64,000 nt of DNA from Magnolia sinica. Taxonomy: Eukaryota > Streptophyta > Magnoliopsida > Magnoliales > Magnoliaceae. Location: contig NC_080588.1 in the NCBI RefSeq assembly GCF_029962835.1, forward strand, positions 68,726,501 through 68,790,500, read 5' to 3'. The notes below the pieces were generated by a model. The model saw only the letters and a list, made by a program, of their open reading frames with translations, was not told the origin of the DNA and did no database searches. Position 1 is the stretch's first letter; every line of letters starts with the position of its first letter. This document shows, piece by piece, positions 37,044-48,908 of this stretch. The translations under genes and the position numbers were made by a program.

Positions 37044-38155
37044 TGAAAGCTGGCTAGTACACCAGCATCAGATCACACTTCTCTATTTGCCACACCACGT
37101 CCAGCATCCAGAGACGCTAGACGGTCTGCATATAGCACAAGCATCGTGGTGGGTCCCCCTTGGACGTGGCCCACCTATATATATATTTATATTAATATAA
37201 TATAACATATACCCTTAGTATAGTGTGGGGATCTCCACATTCCCAAATAATGGATGGTGTGGACCACCACTTATAATAGGATGGGCCACACCGTTTGATG
37301 GACATCTATAATACACATTTGTGGGGCCCACTCCAATCATAATAGTAATTAGAGAGAGAGACGTGAAGGGGGAGGGACCCCGCCACTGATGGGCCCTCCT
37401 TTGTATAATGCATACATCATGGGGGTCCCATAACAAGTGGCCCTTATAATCGAAAACAATGGTAGATCACCCACCTCTAGGCCTTCTCCTTGCTCCTTAA
37501 GGCTTGTAAGCTCCCTATTGTCAAGTTTGATGGAGGTTGATGGGAGTTTGATGGTGGGGATGAGAGATGAGAGGGTGGGCCACACTTGGCTTGGGAGAGA
37601 GTGTTTGGACGTAAGAAATTTTTGGGGTTGCTTGGGAGATTTGAGAAATGAGAGAGAGAGTGAGGTGATGAGAATGATATGAATGGGATGGTGTAAGGGG
37701 ATGGGAGGGTATGGTTTAATTTGAAATATTTTTAAAAGAGGTATGGGTGAGTTTGAAAATTTGTAAAGGGGAATGGTGAGGTGGAGAGAGAGAGTTAACT
37801 TGTGGGGAAAGAGAGATGGGTTGCTTGTACTTGGGGTATAGTTGTACTTGACATTGATTGATGAGACACATCGTAGAGATTCTCTCGATATTTACAACAC
37901 GCGACATTTCTTCGGAATGAACGCAGGCCCACATCTTCTAGCCTACGTATCAGTTCTGTGTGCGATTCGCAGTATTGAAACCGCGGCGACGGCGCGGTCG
38001 CTAAGGTACAAGTTTCGAATCGAGCCGACTTCGACATGCAAGACTCGGCTTAAGATCACGCGCAAACGTTAGATACGGGTCAAGGATTGCCGAAATTCGA
38101 CCGGAAGGACCGTGGAAGCCAATGGAACGGTACAGACTATGATACGGGCATTACA

Positions 38156-39689
38156 GTTCACCCACTACGGGGAGTGCGACGGTGGACAGGTATTTATGGG
38201 CAATGACTTTGCTTGTAATGTTGTGGATGTTGGTACGGTGCGCATCAAGATGTTTGATGGGGTGGAGCGTACCTTGACTAATGTCAGGCACGTTCCTGAT
38301 TTGAAGCAGAATCTGATTTCTCTTGGTGTGCTTGAGGCAAAAAGATGCAAGTATACAGGTATTGATGTGCTCTTAAAGTATCTAAGGGGGCACAGGTAAT
38401 CATGAAAGCTCAACATTCGGTAACATGTACGGGCTGATCGGGAGCACTTCAAAAGATGGTGTGCAATGGCTGTAGCGGATTCCACCTTTGCACGTGTGTG
38501 GCATGCTGGGCATGACCACATGAGTGGGCAGGGCAGGAATGCTGAGACACGCGGACAGGGATACAAAGCAAGTGTTGCAACCACCTGTGAGAAGAATCAC
38601 ATGGCATGATCACAGGATATCGGTGAGGTACATGGATGACTCCAATATCGCAGGAGATTCATCTTTTATTCAAATGGCTCTAGGTGAGCCTGGTGCTGAG
38701 AAGTGTAAGGTGAATATGGGCAATGTGATGAATTCATTGTTCCAGACCGACATATGAGAGCGGGTGGAGCTTCCAGTGGGCCGGAGAGCGGTTGGATGCA
38801 TGTGAATCTTCAGAAGGATACATCATAGATACAAAGCGAGGGTGATAGTGAAGGGTTATGCTCAAAGAGAAGGGATCGGCTTCTTAGAGATATTTGCGCT
38901 AACAATATAGCAGGTGTCTATTAGATCCGTGATTGACGCTGGTTGGCTAATGTGATCTTGAGCTAGAAGGATGGATGTGGAGTCTGCACTTTTACAAGAA
39001 AAATTGGAAGAGTAGATCTACATAAAGCAACCAGATCAGTTCAAAGTTAAAAGGGCCGAGAAAAGACTCTGCAGGAGATCGTGGTTCAACTTGTCGCCTA
39101 GGCAGTGGTTTGATTCCTTCATGGTGAGTCAGGAATTGATGACATGTAGATCGTCAATTATGACATATCTAAAATTAATGTACTCAAGACTCGGCTAAGT
39201 AGGACATTCAGGATGAAGGATCGGGGGCTGCAAAGATGGTTATCGACATTGAGACTGAATGAGGAGTAGGCTTTGGTAATCATAGGAGGAATACCTTGTG
39301 TGTAGGTATTGTTCAAGGAGGTGATGGATCATGTAAAGCCGGAGAGCGTTCCCTACGCGTCTTTCCTCAAGTTTTCCTCAGGACATGTCCCAAAACAGAT
39401 GAGGAAAAGCAGGATATCTCATGAGCCTTATTCGAATGTGGTTGACATGTATGCCATGGTCTGGATGAGACCGGTTATTTCACAAGCTATTAGTGTTATG
39501 AGCAAGTACCCCGGCAAACAATATTGGATAGCGGTGAGATGGTAAGAAGACTACGTCTTTCCTTTTGAGAAGACAGGAGGAAAGGTGGTTGAGCATGTGG
39601 ATTTTGATCCAGCAGACATGCACACCAAGGTCGTTCTTATAGAGAAGTTCAAGTTCTGTGCAACTTCTCTAGGCTTGGCGATGGCGTAA
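38156..39689 (+). pseudogene. Copia protease end, pol remnants and RNase H end
   Basis: It continues the copia element after the inserted LTR. 38160-38398 gives FTHYGECDGG and VRHVPDLKQNLISL. Reverse transcriptase traces include SPRQWFDSFM near 39100 and VPYASFLKF with the following YAMVW near 39350-39480. The RNase H tail is VDFDPADMHTKV...KFKFC near 39596-39660. Frames change several times and the integrase core is largely missing. Confidence 0.75.
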
Positions 39690-39800
39690 AAGAAGGACGA
39701 AGTGTGCACGAGAAGCGTTGATTGAAGCTATAATGCAATACAGAAATAAGAAAAGAAGTCAAAAAGCTACACGGTTAAAGATTGAAGACATGGTGGAGAT

Positions 39801-40394
39801 TGTTGTCAGATGTCTTAAATCTGACGTTTTTTGATATGCGCGACCGGTCGTGGGACTGGCACAACCGGTCAAGGGAGCTGCACGACTGGTCGTGAGCCGC
39901 TTGACTCAAAGTCTAGCAAGGTCAGTTTTTTGGTGTCCGGGATGCTCGACCGGTCGAGCGGGATGCTTGACCAGTCGTGGCCATCATTCGACCAGTCGAG
40001 GTTACGTAGATTAGAGTCCGGATCTTGTGCGGACTGCAGAAATATGAGGCGGTTTCTCAAGAGGGTGAAAGGAAAGTTTCCTAAACTATAAATATGGGTC
40101 CCTAGGGCCATTCTAAGGTGATTCTAAAGCTTTCTAAAAGTTTTCTAAGGGTTCCTAAAGGGTTCTAGGGTTATCAAATGGTATAGCAAGGGTGAGATTC
40201 GAGGTTGTTTGAATCGGGTAAGTCATCTCTCTGGTAATCTCTTTTCATAATGGATTTCTGTCGCTTTGTGCCGTGGTTTTTTCCCGCAAGGGTTTTTCAC
40301 GTTAAATCTTTGTGTTCTTCTGTGATTACTTGTTACTATTGAATTGTTATCCTAGATTTAGATCTATGTGATTCCGCATCACTAATCCCCAACA
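39801..40394 (+). repeat. Right copia LTR
   Basis: It starts TGTTGTCAGATG directly after a purine-rich tract, has CTATAAATA near 40087 and ends CACTAATCCCCAACA. Confidence 0.8.
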
Positions 40395-40398
40395 AGCC

Positions 40399-40745
40399 CC
40401 ACCATGTTGTATTGATCACATCCACTCCATCCATAATCTGGACCCCTTGAAATTCACCACACATGTCAAAACTCAGCCCAATCCCAAACACAGGTGGGTC
40501 ACACCACAAGTAACAGTTAGGATGAGAACCTAGATAATTAAAACTATTGAGATAAATCAGGCTATTCGAAAGATGATGCGGGCCACACCACTTGATTTTA
40601 TAGGCTACAGGCATCATTTCAAATGGAGCGTGATACCTGATTTTTATTTATTTGGGTTTTGTTTTGGGGCTCTAAGTAGAATATGAAGAGGATAACGTGA
40701 TGGACGGGGTGGATGTCATACACCCATCATGGTGGGCCCACACAT
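40399..40745. mobile_element. Fold-back MITE next to the copia LTR
   Basis: The left arm starts CCCCACCATGTTGTATTGATC. The right arm ends ATACACCCATCATGGTGGGCCC. The arms are inverted; the left tip abuts the copia element, which may have inserted into it. Confidence 0.5.
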
Positions 40746-43208
40746 GAAAATTATTCTAAAGAAGCTGGAGAGGAACACGGCCTCATTTTATATTTTTTTA
40801 TTTTGAAATATTCGTTTCGGAAACTAAGGGATAAGGATTCTTCTGTGAAGGGTGGGCCCATGTTTCGATATCTTCCGGGATTTTGTTTATGAGGACAGAG
40901 CAGAGATGCTTTTCTCAAGCAAAATGACAAGCTTTTACAGCCATCAAATTCCAACCACCCACGTATGTACACGACCCTCTCTCTCTCTATCTCCTTTTTG
41001 GGAATTTTAAATGATGAATGTATGACCGTTGAAGTCCATGCACCAACATACACGTGTATCATCCACACCATCCAGAATGTAGGTCCCATCATGGACGGGG
41101 AAGAGCCTAAAGATGGGACCGAGAGGATAGTACTAACTAGTTGATCGGGATGTTGAAGGATGGACACGGTCAATGGTCCAAAGACTTCAAAACCAAGAAG
41201 AAAAATCAGCGGTCAGGATCATTGGATCATGACTGGGGTATTTTAGTTTTGATGTAATAAGTTTAGCACGACTGGAAAGAAATGAACATATACAACCCTA
41301 TCTTTTCACAAATGTATCATCCGTATCTGAAATCAAATCCGTGCAAATGGTGGGGAAGAAAGAAAATATGAGCTAGGAAAAATATCAGGAAGACCCACTT
41401 ATTATGAGGGATACACCATTGAAGTCAATGATAGACGATGGGACGCTTGATGTATTCTCGTGCCCTTCTATATAAGTTTATTATTATAATTTTCGTGCTA
41501 GATAATCTTCATTGTTTAAAACATCTTTTGGACCGCTCAGATTTATTTCATGAGAAAAAGGGGGCTTTATGGGAAAGATTACACAATCGTTTCTCAATAC
41601 TCATTTCTCGATGGAGTTGATATCTACATCCGCACCGATTAATAGATACACTCCTTTCTTCCTACCTTTTGGAGACATACTAGTACACTTTTGTGGCAAT
41701 ATACATTGCCAAAAGTAGCAAAAAAAGGATGTGCATACGAAATGTTGGTTGTAAATAGAGAGTATGAAGCTTAAGATAGATAGGGTTTCAAATTTTCCAG
41801 TCGGGAAGGTATAAATACCTACAACCAAGTGTTCTATCCTTTCAAAGCATCTGTTTGCGGGCAAATCTAACCCGATCTTTTTCTGGTACGCTACGTTCAC
41901 ATCAGATGCATGGAATCATGATCCATGATCAGAACTGTTCATATAAGTATGACCCACATGAATGAACCATTGTTTAGAAATTGCATGGATTGGATAATCC
42001 CACACATCCATTGGTGGGCCATTTCTCATTCGATGTTGAACGTTGAATGTACTCTTTTCTACCTTCCGTTTGTAGGTCATGATCAGGCAGTTAATAAGAT
42101 CATCCAATCCGTCCGGTTTATCACGGTGGTGGCTGTTTAAGGATATGGGTGCCTGGTGAACCGTCCGGATCATGGATATTTTCTGTGGTGTGGTCCACTT
42201 AAGAGTTGGGTCTGCTTCGTTTTTTGGATCATGCCATAAAATGACCTGGAAAAACGGATGGACGGCATGGATATACAACACAAACATTAAGGGGGAAACC
42301 CCGGTCACGGCCTGAACGAATACGCTACCCTTTTAGCGGTTTGGATCAGGGACCAGTTGGCTCAAGGATAGGTTATCGTGACCGTTGATCGAATAGCTCC
42401 ACAGAAAATAGTGGGCCTTGCCAAAAAAAAAAGAAGCAGAAGATCCCAGCTACTTTCATCGGACCATGGTAATGCCTTTTCCTCAACCGTCCATTCTTAG
42501 ACTATTATTCAAAGGGTAGGATCTCCAAAATCTTGTTTTCTTTTTGATATTCCATATCCACTGTGAGGACCATCAAATCAACAGTCAGGATCACCAAACG
42601 AGGGCACACGTGTGAAAACTTGGCCCACAAGAAACTAGCAAGTTCCCATTGAGAGGGTAGACAAAAGGCATTTTGGTCTTTTTCACTCTTCTCTGTTTTG
42701 CCGTAAATAAGATACCTTAAAAGAGATTCTTTCAAGTTGGTACGGATTTTCCACCGTTGAATTAAAAGGGCATTGTGGTCATTCACGCGATTCTCAAAAT
42801 TAAAAAAGTTACTGCTTGGAACATTTTCTCGAAGATTCCTTTCAAAATTCAACAGATGACAAGGCATGGAATTCATGGGGTAGATAGAGATGGCGTGAGT
42901 GCAACCACCAATCTTGGAGCATTTAATCTGTACGAATTATATGCTCCTCCACCCTAGGTTTTACAAGTCATGATAAGTGGGCCCATCTCATAATGATCAA
43001 GACCATCTTTCCATTGGGTCACACCATCCTAGATTGGAAGATCCTATCCACTAATTTTGCACCTTCTGATCTTTCAAGATACTCTTACCAAGTTGAGTCA
43101 TCATATCTGATCAGAGAACAATCAAACTAATGAGACATCCATCTATTTGTGGACCACTAAACATGGACGGTCCACGGTGGATTAAATTCACCCGCGGCGG
43201 TCCCGTAA
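40746..43208. other. Intergenic with fold-back fragments
   Basis: A diverged fold-back copy spans about 41935-42310 (right arm GGATGGACGGCATGGATATAC). A (CT)n run lies near 40978. No gene is recognised; the open frame at 41900-41601 on the minus strand has no identifiable domain. Confidence 0.45.
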
Positions 43209-43574
43209 GGGCCTGTTTGGCCAGGCAGATCCTGCGGTATTAGGAGGGATGGGACTGGCAATATCCTGGGATAGGCATGACGAGCCAAACAGATCCTGTG
43301 AACTTGTCCCGGGATATATGGGCAATTCCATGGATCTTGAGACAATCCACTGACATCACCATCATTACCTTAAAATTGATCCTATCCCCTGGTTGGATGG
43401 ATTGGCAGGTAAAATCCCATGATATGCATGGCGTGCCAAAAAGACCCAGTGAACTTGTCCCGAGATACAAGCAATCCCATGGATCTTAAGACAATCCACT
43501 GACACCACCATCATTACCTTAAAATTGATCCCATGCCTCCTAGTACCATGGGATCTGCCCGGCCAAACAGGCCC
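43209..43574. mobile_element. Tourist-like MITE (PIF/Harbinger), complete
   Basis: The 366 bp element has TAA on both sides (43206-43208, 43575-43577). The ends are GGGCCTGTTTGGCCAGGCAG and, as the complement of the right, GGGCCTGTTTGGCCGGGCAG. Inverted similarity extends about 50 bp. Inside, about 84 bp is duplicated (from GAACTTGTCCC at 43299 and again at 43451). Confidence 0.88.
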
Positions 43575-44174
43575 TAAAAGCTACAATTAGAGCGATAAAC
43601 ACATCGTCGGGTGTCGGTGGAGGCCCCATGGGCTGCACCGGAAGATATCGCTACACTTTGATTGTACAACAAATGTACTAATTTAAATCATTAATTATTA
43701 ATTAATGAAATTCACACTGACACTTTCACTACATTTGTAAGATGCAGTGTTACAGGTCGATCGACAGTAGGGTCACGCTACGCTATTTTGAGCATGGGAG
43801 CAAGATTCTACGCAACCGGTGATGTTAGTGTCAATGTCAATGTTCCGTAGTTTGGTTGTATTTAGACACATATTTGAATTGAATTGGAATTATTAGTTTT
43901 GTATGAAAACTTTTTATGGAATTTGAAAGAAGATAATGATTATTTAATAAGGATATTTATATATGTATAAATTGTTGGACATACGCCAGTGGGGCTCACT
44001 GGTGGGCAATTACTAGTGAGTGGGTCTCGTGAGTTTAGGCTTCATCCGGCAAATTCAAGTTTAAATGAGGATTTAGATGAGGAGATAGAGATAAGATCAT
44101 ATAATTTCTTGTCTCATCCAAACTCCCGTCCTTTCCTATAAATAAGATAGAGGCTCTTTTGTGAAAACACATTA
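43575..44174. other. Intergenic between the MITE and the Harbinger region
   Basis: AT-rich, no gene recognised. Confidence 0.45.
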
Positions 44175-45179
44175 GGGCCTATTTGGTTTTCCAATTAGCA
44201 CGGTAGTTGGGTGTAAAGACAACATGATTACGTCTTTACATGCATTAGAATTGATTGTTTCAATACCTGTATTTTGCTTTCCCACGCTTGTTTTTTGGTA
44301 TGTCTTAGGTGTAATAGACGAAAATTCAGTAGGAACGTGTTTGGATAGACAGTGTAGTAGTCACATCATTCCTTTTTTACTCTTATGGTATCCACCATTT
44401 CAGTTCTACAACAACTGTAATCAGTTGTTTGATTTTTACAGCAGTGCTGAATATACAACTTCCCCTTTTAGCAATTTGGTCAACTCTGGACAAGTGATCA
44501 TGTGACCCAATCTTTGCATATGCTTAAATTTTTCATACAGCACTATGTGGTGGACCACATGATGATCTTTGTGATAGATTGTCTGGTCTACAACGTATAT
44601 TGAAATGCACTAAACGTATATCAGCACTAGTTGGTGGACCTATTTCAAACGTACGTGTCTTACGGTTGACATTGCAACAACTGAATCTAGATGGCTAGCA
44701 TACTGGCGGAATAAAAGCAGGTACATGGGTCCCTTCAAATTTGGATTTTGAAGGATAATTGATGATCAAATACATAATTCAGCTGTAACATGAATAATAA
44801 ACACAAGATTCAAAAGTAGACATATAGGGGTCAAAGTGTATATGTTACACTTCAAATTTTGAAATTGAAGTGTATCAACGTACTCACACCACTGACAATC
44901 TGGATGTGGGATGAATAACCCAATGTCAATAGCAAGCGCTTGCTACTAATCCTTACTATGTGAGGAAATATGGGCCCCACTGAAGTATAACATAATGTAC
45001 TCCTGTAAATGTGACATGTCAGTAATGAATTATGAAAACCACCTAGAAGTTAACCCATAAATTCCTAAACATCCACACAACCTGTTTAAAGCAAACCACA
45101 GTCTTCCAGAAATTGTATTACAATCGTATTAAAAATAACCATTAACCAGAAAGCTATAAACTAGCGCCACGCCATGAGG

Positions 45180-45533
45180 TGAATGGCGAGGATTAAAAGC
45201 AAGCAACCGAAGATAATCCTAAGGAGGGCCTCAAATGACCCTGGTGTTTCTTCAACGCCATCTCCCGATGTGCTGTTGCCAGCACACTTTTCATAGTAGT
45301 AGGATGGTCACGGGGAGCGCCCTATAGTGCTTAACGTCCTCGATGTCGGCCACCTATTCATTGTGTTGCGTCACATACTCGCAGAAAGAAGTCCATTAAG
45401 TATATGCCTCCGACGTGGACTTGTATCCTTTGAAGCGGGCCATGGAAAATCCGTCCACCTGTTGGCTGCACTCCTCCCATGTATAATACAGTCCGGGTCG
45501 ACGCCCATTGAAAACGACGTACATTTTCTTGCC
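45180..45533 (-). pseudogene. Viroplasmin / RNase H1 N-terminal-type domain exon
   Basis: After an AG acceptor at about 45541 (TTTCAATAG), the minus strand reads MGKKMYVVFNGRRPGLYYTW, then EECSQQVDGFSMARFKGYKS and TSEAYT. This is the roughly 45-residue fold shared by eukaryotic RNase H1 N-termini and Cauli_VI domains (PF01693), which bind RNA/DNA hybrids or act as small interaction modules. It has the key YVVFNGRRPG, YTWEECxxQV and GFxxARFKGYKS blocks. A stop follows EAYT, and a related frame continues briefly (WTSFCEYVTQ) before more stops. No RNase H catalytic domain follows. It lies in the same orientation as, and downstream of, the Harbinger genes. It could be a third transposon gene, a captured host exon or an alternative 3' exon. 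Confidence 0.65.
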
Positions 45534-46038
45534 CATCTGCCAACTATTGAAATACAAATAAGTACAACATGCAGATGATTGATATTGATATTAATAATCA
45601 AACATGCAACAATTTTTATATACCTTACCCAGAACGATGGATAACTGATAATATAATGAATCTGAGAATTTTATAACATACCTAAAGCAATGACTTGTCC
45701 AGTAAAAAATTGGTACTTATCCTATACAAAGTGCAGATATGAGCAAGACAATCATATTGAAAACAATATATCAAGGAGATTAACATCAGATAATGCAAGA
45801 TGGGCATCAACAGGTAAAGCAAGTTAATACGCATCAATGGTGGGATCATCAAAAACACACATCAAGATTCAAAAAAAAAAAAAGAAAAAGAAAAATATCA
45901 TCCAAAATAACCAACATTTTTTCATGTAGTTAACAAAACTAGCCCTGTACCAAAAAAAGAAGTTTTGTCCAAAAACCACTTGGCTGACAAGCCAAAGAAA
46001 ACAGAAACCCATCAACGGTCAGGTTAATGGCAGTGCAA

Positions 46039-47214
46039 TCAGTCAGAAGATTGATCTGGTACAAGCAGCATTAGCACAAAATCCAACCTCCTATGCTCAG
46101 AGAGTGAAAGGAACGAGGTAGGTTGTTGTTCATCTTTTAATAGTATCTTCGTGGCACGTAGGATCTCGTGACCCGTGAGGCCTTCAATCTGCTCCAGAGC
46201 AGGCACAATCTGGGACATACATACCAAATCCTTCCATTGGTGTATGGTTATATCTAGTGACTTGACAACTTTTGCAACGTCACTCATTTCTTTGCCAATG
46301 ATGTCACAAGGGCGATCCTGTCTGGCTCTCTTCCTAGAATTGGATGTGCTGCCTGTGTTCACCGAATTGTTCCCATTGACATTCGGATTACGGGTTGCGA
46401 CATGAGAACCGTCACCACTGTGAAATGACCACTGGATGTTATGTCCACTATCCCCTATATTGTCACTCGACAACACGAGTGTATCGTCGTTCAGATCAAC
46501 CGATGTTGTCGGCGTAATGTCGGAATCATAGGACCTTCCCTTTCGCACAGTACTATACATATTTCCTGTGGAAACACACGATCCAGTAGCGCGATCATTT
46601 CCAAATAGGAAGGTGAGGTCATCGTACCTTCTCACCGCCTTCCCTCGAATGTGTTGTGCATAGGGATGTGACTATTGACAACAACCAAGAAAAATCTGTA
46701 TTACTAAACAATTATCGATGAGATATTCTTTAAATAAACATTGTGTTAAAATAACAAGCTGGTTCAATATAAAAAATAATCTCACCCATATGTAATCCTC
46801 CCAGACATCATCTGGGGCCGTAACTAGCTTATTGTCCTCATCCCAGCCAAACCCACTGGCATTGAGGGTGTCCCGAACCTCAAAATACAACCGTTTCAAT
46901 GTCTGGAGGCGATTACCAACATGCTTTTCCTGTACTGATATCTCTAGGGCACTCCTGATAGTTTCCACAACCGTTTTATAGGTCTCCTTCTTAAAATCTT
47001 TTGCACTCTTGCGGCCATTCCCCACAACATCCATCAAGGTATCAATAAGGCAGGCATCCATTTCATCCGTCCACCGCATTACACCACTAGACACAACGTT
47101 TTCATCGAGTGATTTTGATTTATACTTTCGCGGTGTCCTTCGTGGTGTGAAACATTGCTCTTGCCCAGATTGTTTGGTGGGGGTTGACTGGTTGTTCCGC
47201 CCATTTGGAGACAT
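46039..47214 (-). CDS. Harbinger accessory protein, Myb/SANT-like (ORF1)
   Basis: Two exons, 47214-46786 and 46671-46039, have a clean GT-AG intron of 114 bp and encode 353 residues without interruption. Residues about 45-140 form a Myb/SANT-like domain (PF12776 type): MRWTDEMDACLIDTLMDVV, then VGNRLQTLKRLYFEVRDTLN and DDVWEDYIW. Past the intron are SHPYAQHIRGK and YDDLTFLFGND, typical of this family. A Ser/Asn-rich linker carries the basic SRKRARQDR, a candidate nuclear signal. A helical C-terminus (LEQIEGLTGHEILRATKILL) follows. In PIF/Harbinger elements this protein binds DNA and brings the transposase to the nucleus. The reading frame looks intact, unlike the transposase beside it. Confidence 0.85.
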
Positions 47215-47484
47215 TTCCTCGTCACTATTAACTTCAATTATCTATAAATAGTATAATGAACATATTTAGTCTAACAGTACAACATTGCATATAAGTCATG
47301 GGAAGACAATAAATGAAGAAAGCTAAAATTTAATACACAGATACAGAATATGGTATACAAAATAGACGGTGAGGATCATCTTCTTCCAAACATCCAAAAT
47401 GATGTTAAGACATGCTTTTAGGTATCGTTGTACAATCATGTGATCTTATAACCTATTACAAAATGAAAAAATATAATTTTCATA

Positions 47485-48908
47485 TCAAGCACCACGACTC
47501 ACAGGATGAAATTCATTCCACATCCTCGAAACAATATTGTCTCGAAATGTGGCCCATTCATCCTTCTCACGTTGTGTCACATTAATTGAGCATAGTGATA
47601 AGTCTATACTCTCCGTTACATCTATAAATGAGACTTCATCTTCTACTAAACCATCTCCTCCAGATAGACGGATGAAGTTGTGTAACACACAACATGCGAT
47701 GACTATTTTCACCTGTGTTAGAAGGTTGTATGGTGGAGCTGATTTGAGGATTGGAAAGCGAACTTTCGATACTCCAAATATTCTTTCTATAACATTTCGT
47801 AATTGAGCATGCACGTAGTTGAATAGTTCTTTCATGTTGGTTGGAATGCGGCCTCTGTGATATTCATTGGGGTGGTACCATACACCGCGATAAGGAACCA
47901 TGAATTCAGGAGAATGAGCGTAACCAACATCAACTACAAAATACTTACGTATAAATAATTACGAGTAACTATCAATCTATTTACTCAGAAGTCATGTTAT
48001 CAAGATGTTCGATCATACAAATATACATGAAGTACCCTCGGGATAGGAAAGCGATCGGTGGATTGTGTCAATGCACTGAGTAAAACGCGTGCGTTAGAGA
48101 TTGATCCCTCCCATCCAGCGAGCACATATACGAATCTCATGTCAAATATACATGCGCCTATTATGTTCTGAGAGAGGACCCCTTTCCTGTTATAGTATGT
48201 TGTACTTTTCAATGCCAGCACATAGGCTGGTGCATGGGTCCCATCAATTGCACCAATGCAGTCCTAATTTCACCTTAAATTATCAGGATAAAAAAATTAC
48301 TATAAATTTATGACATGAGTGGATATTGCATAATGTGATTACAATTGAGCGTACTTGAAAGTATGTGCTCCATTTAGGATTGGAAAGGATCTCATTTGGT
48401 GTATCTACACTTGGAAGTGTCATAAAATCTGGATATATTTTGACAATTGCATCCACCGCTTTACTAAAATATCGGCTCACGGTTTCTCCAGATCTTATAA
48501 ACCGATGTCCAATGACATGGTTTCTAACATTATGACCTACTATGTGAAGGAACATGACAAGTTGTTCCTCCATACTTACATGTTTTCCATCGGGAAGGGA
48601 TTTCTATCCCTGAGAAACGAGCATAGGTTGAAGAATGTGGCCTTGTTCATTCTGAGCTGTGATATGCACTCGTTGTCACCCACTCTTATTATCGTATTTA
48701 TTATCTTCTTTCTTTTGACGTCCCCAAATCTTGAGGGTGTTTTAAATAAAATATTTTTGCAATATTCCCCTACTCGAATAGTAGTAGTTGCTGCAGCAAG
48801 TGTAGCTGCAAAGGCAGCCATTTCCTCTTTCGTCCATCCTTGACCCTTCATGTTTTGATTTTCTCTTGTATAACAAACCCAATGAAATGGAGTCAGCACT
48901 AACGACAC
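47485..48908 (-). pseudogene. Harbinger transposase (DDE_Tnp_4), one frameshift
   Basis: The minus-strand coding pieces are 48908 to about 48597, about 48596 to 48355, 48263-48035 and 47933-47485. The N-terminal part has GWTKEEMAAFAAT and NKATFFNLCSFLRDR. Near 48595 one base is missing, so the reading moves from RDRNPFP into the frame that carries VSMEEQLVMFLHIVGHN. The catalytic parts are in place: first Asp in CIGAIDGTH (about 48250), second Asp in VDVGYAHSPEF (about 47927), and Glu in RNVIERIFGVSKVRFPIL (about 47775). The introns have GT-AG ends. The start codon is uncertain (48908 or 48842). Only the single frameshift was found, so inactivation looks recent, or it could be a sequencing error. 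Confidence 0.8.

Larger units (their letters stand above)
34061..38155 (+). mobile_element. 4.1 kb solo LTR inside the copia protease
   Basis: It runs from TGTCACGCCCC to GGGCATTACA, flanked by GTTCG (34056-34060) and GTTCA (38156-38160), a one-mismatch 5 bp target duplication. Removing it rejoins the copia protease reading. The same sequence, start to end, recurs as the outer parts of 49579-59947. No pol is inside, so I read it as a solo LTR of a large-LTR family, probably gypsy. It contains fold-back-type arms, a tandem array at 36079-36370 and a (TA)n tract at 36969-37037. Confidence 0.75.
32508..40394 (+). mobile_element. Ty1/copia retrotransposon, dead, split by a 4.1 kb solo LTR
   Basis: LTRs at 32508-33110 and 39801-40394 enclose gag, a CCHC knuckle and a protease start (33166-34060). 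A foreign insertion follows at 34061-38155, then the rest of protease, pol traces and the RNase H end (38156-39689). A primer-site remnant (AGTATCAAAG) follows the left LTR. A purine-rich tract (ATGGTGGAGA) precedes the right LTR at 39801. Without the insertion the element is about 3.8 kb, so most of integrase and reverse transcriptase has also been deleted. No target duplication remains. Confidence 0.85.

Noticed and set aside
41601-41900. Minus-strand 99-codon frame as a gene
   Set aside because: No domain, no splice or promoter context, surrounded by fold-back repeats.
45180-45533. Endogenous caulimovirus fragment
   Set aside because: The domain resembles Cauli_VI, but no movement protein, coat, reverse transcriptase or viral intergenic region is near. 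The exon has a splice acceptor and lies in line with Harbinger genes.
48355-48843. 162-codon plus-strand frame
   Set aside because: It is the antisense shadow of the Harbinger transposase exons, which carry the recognisable catalytic motifs.
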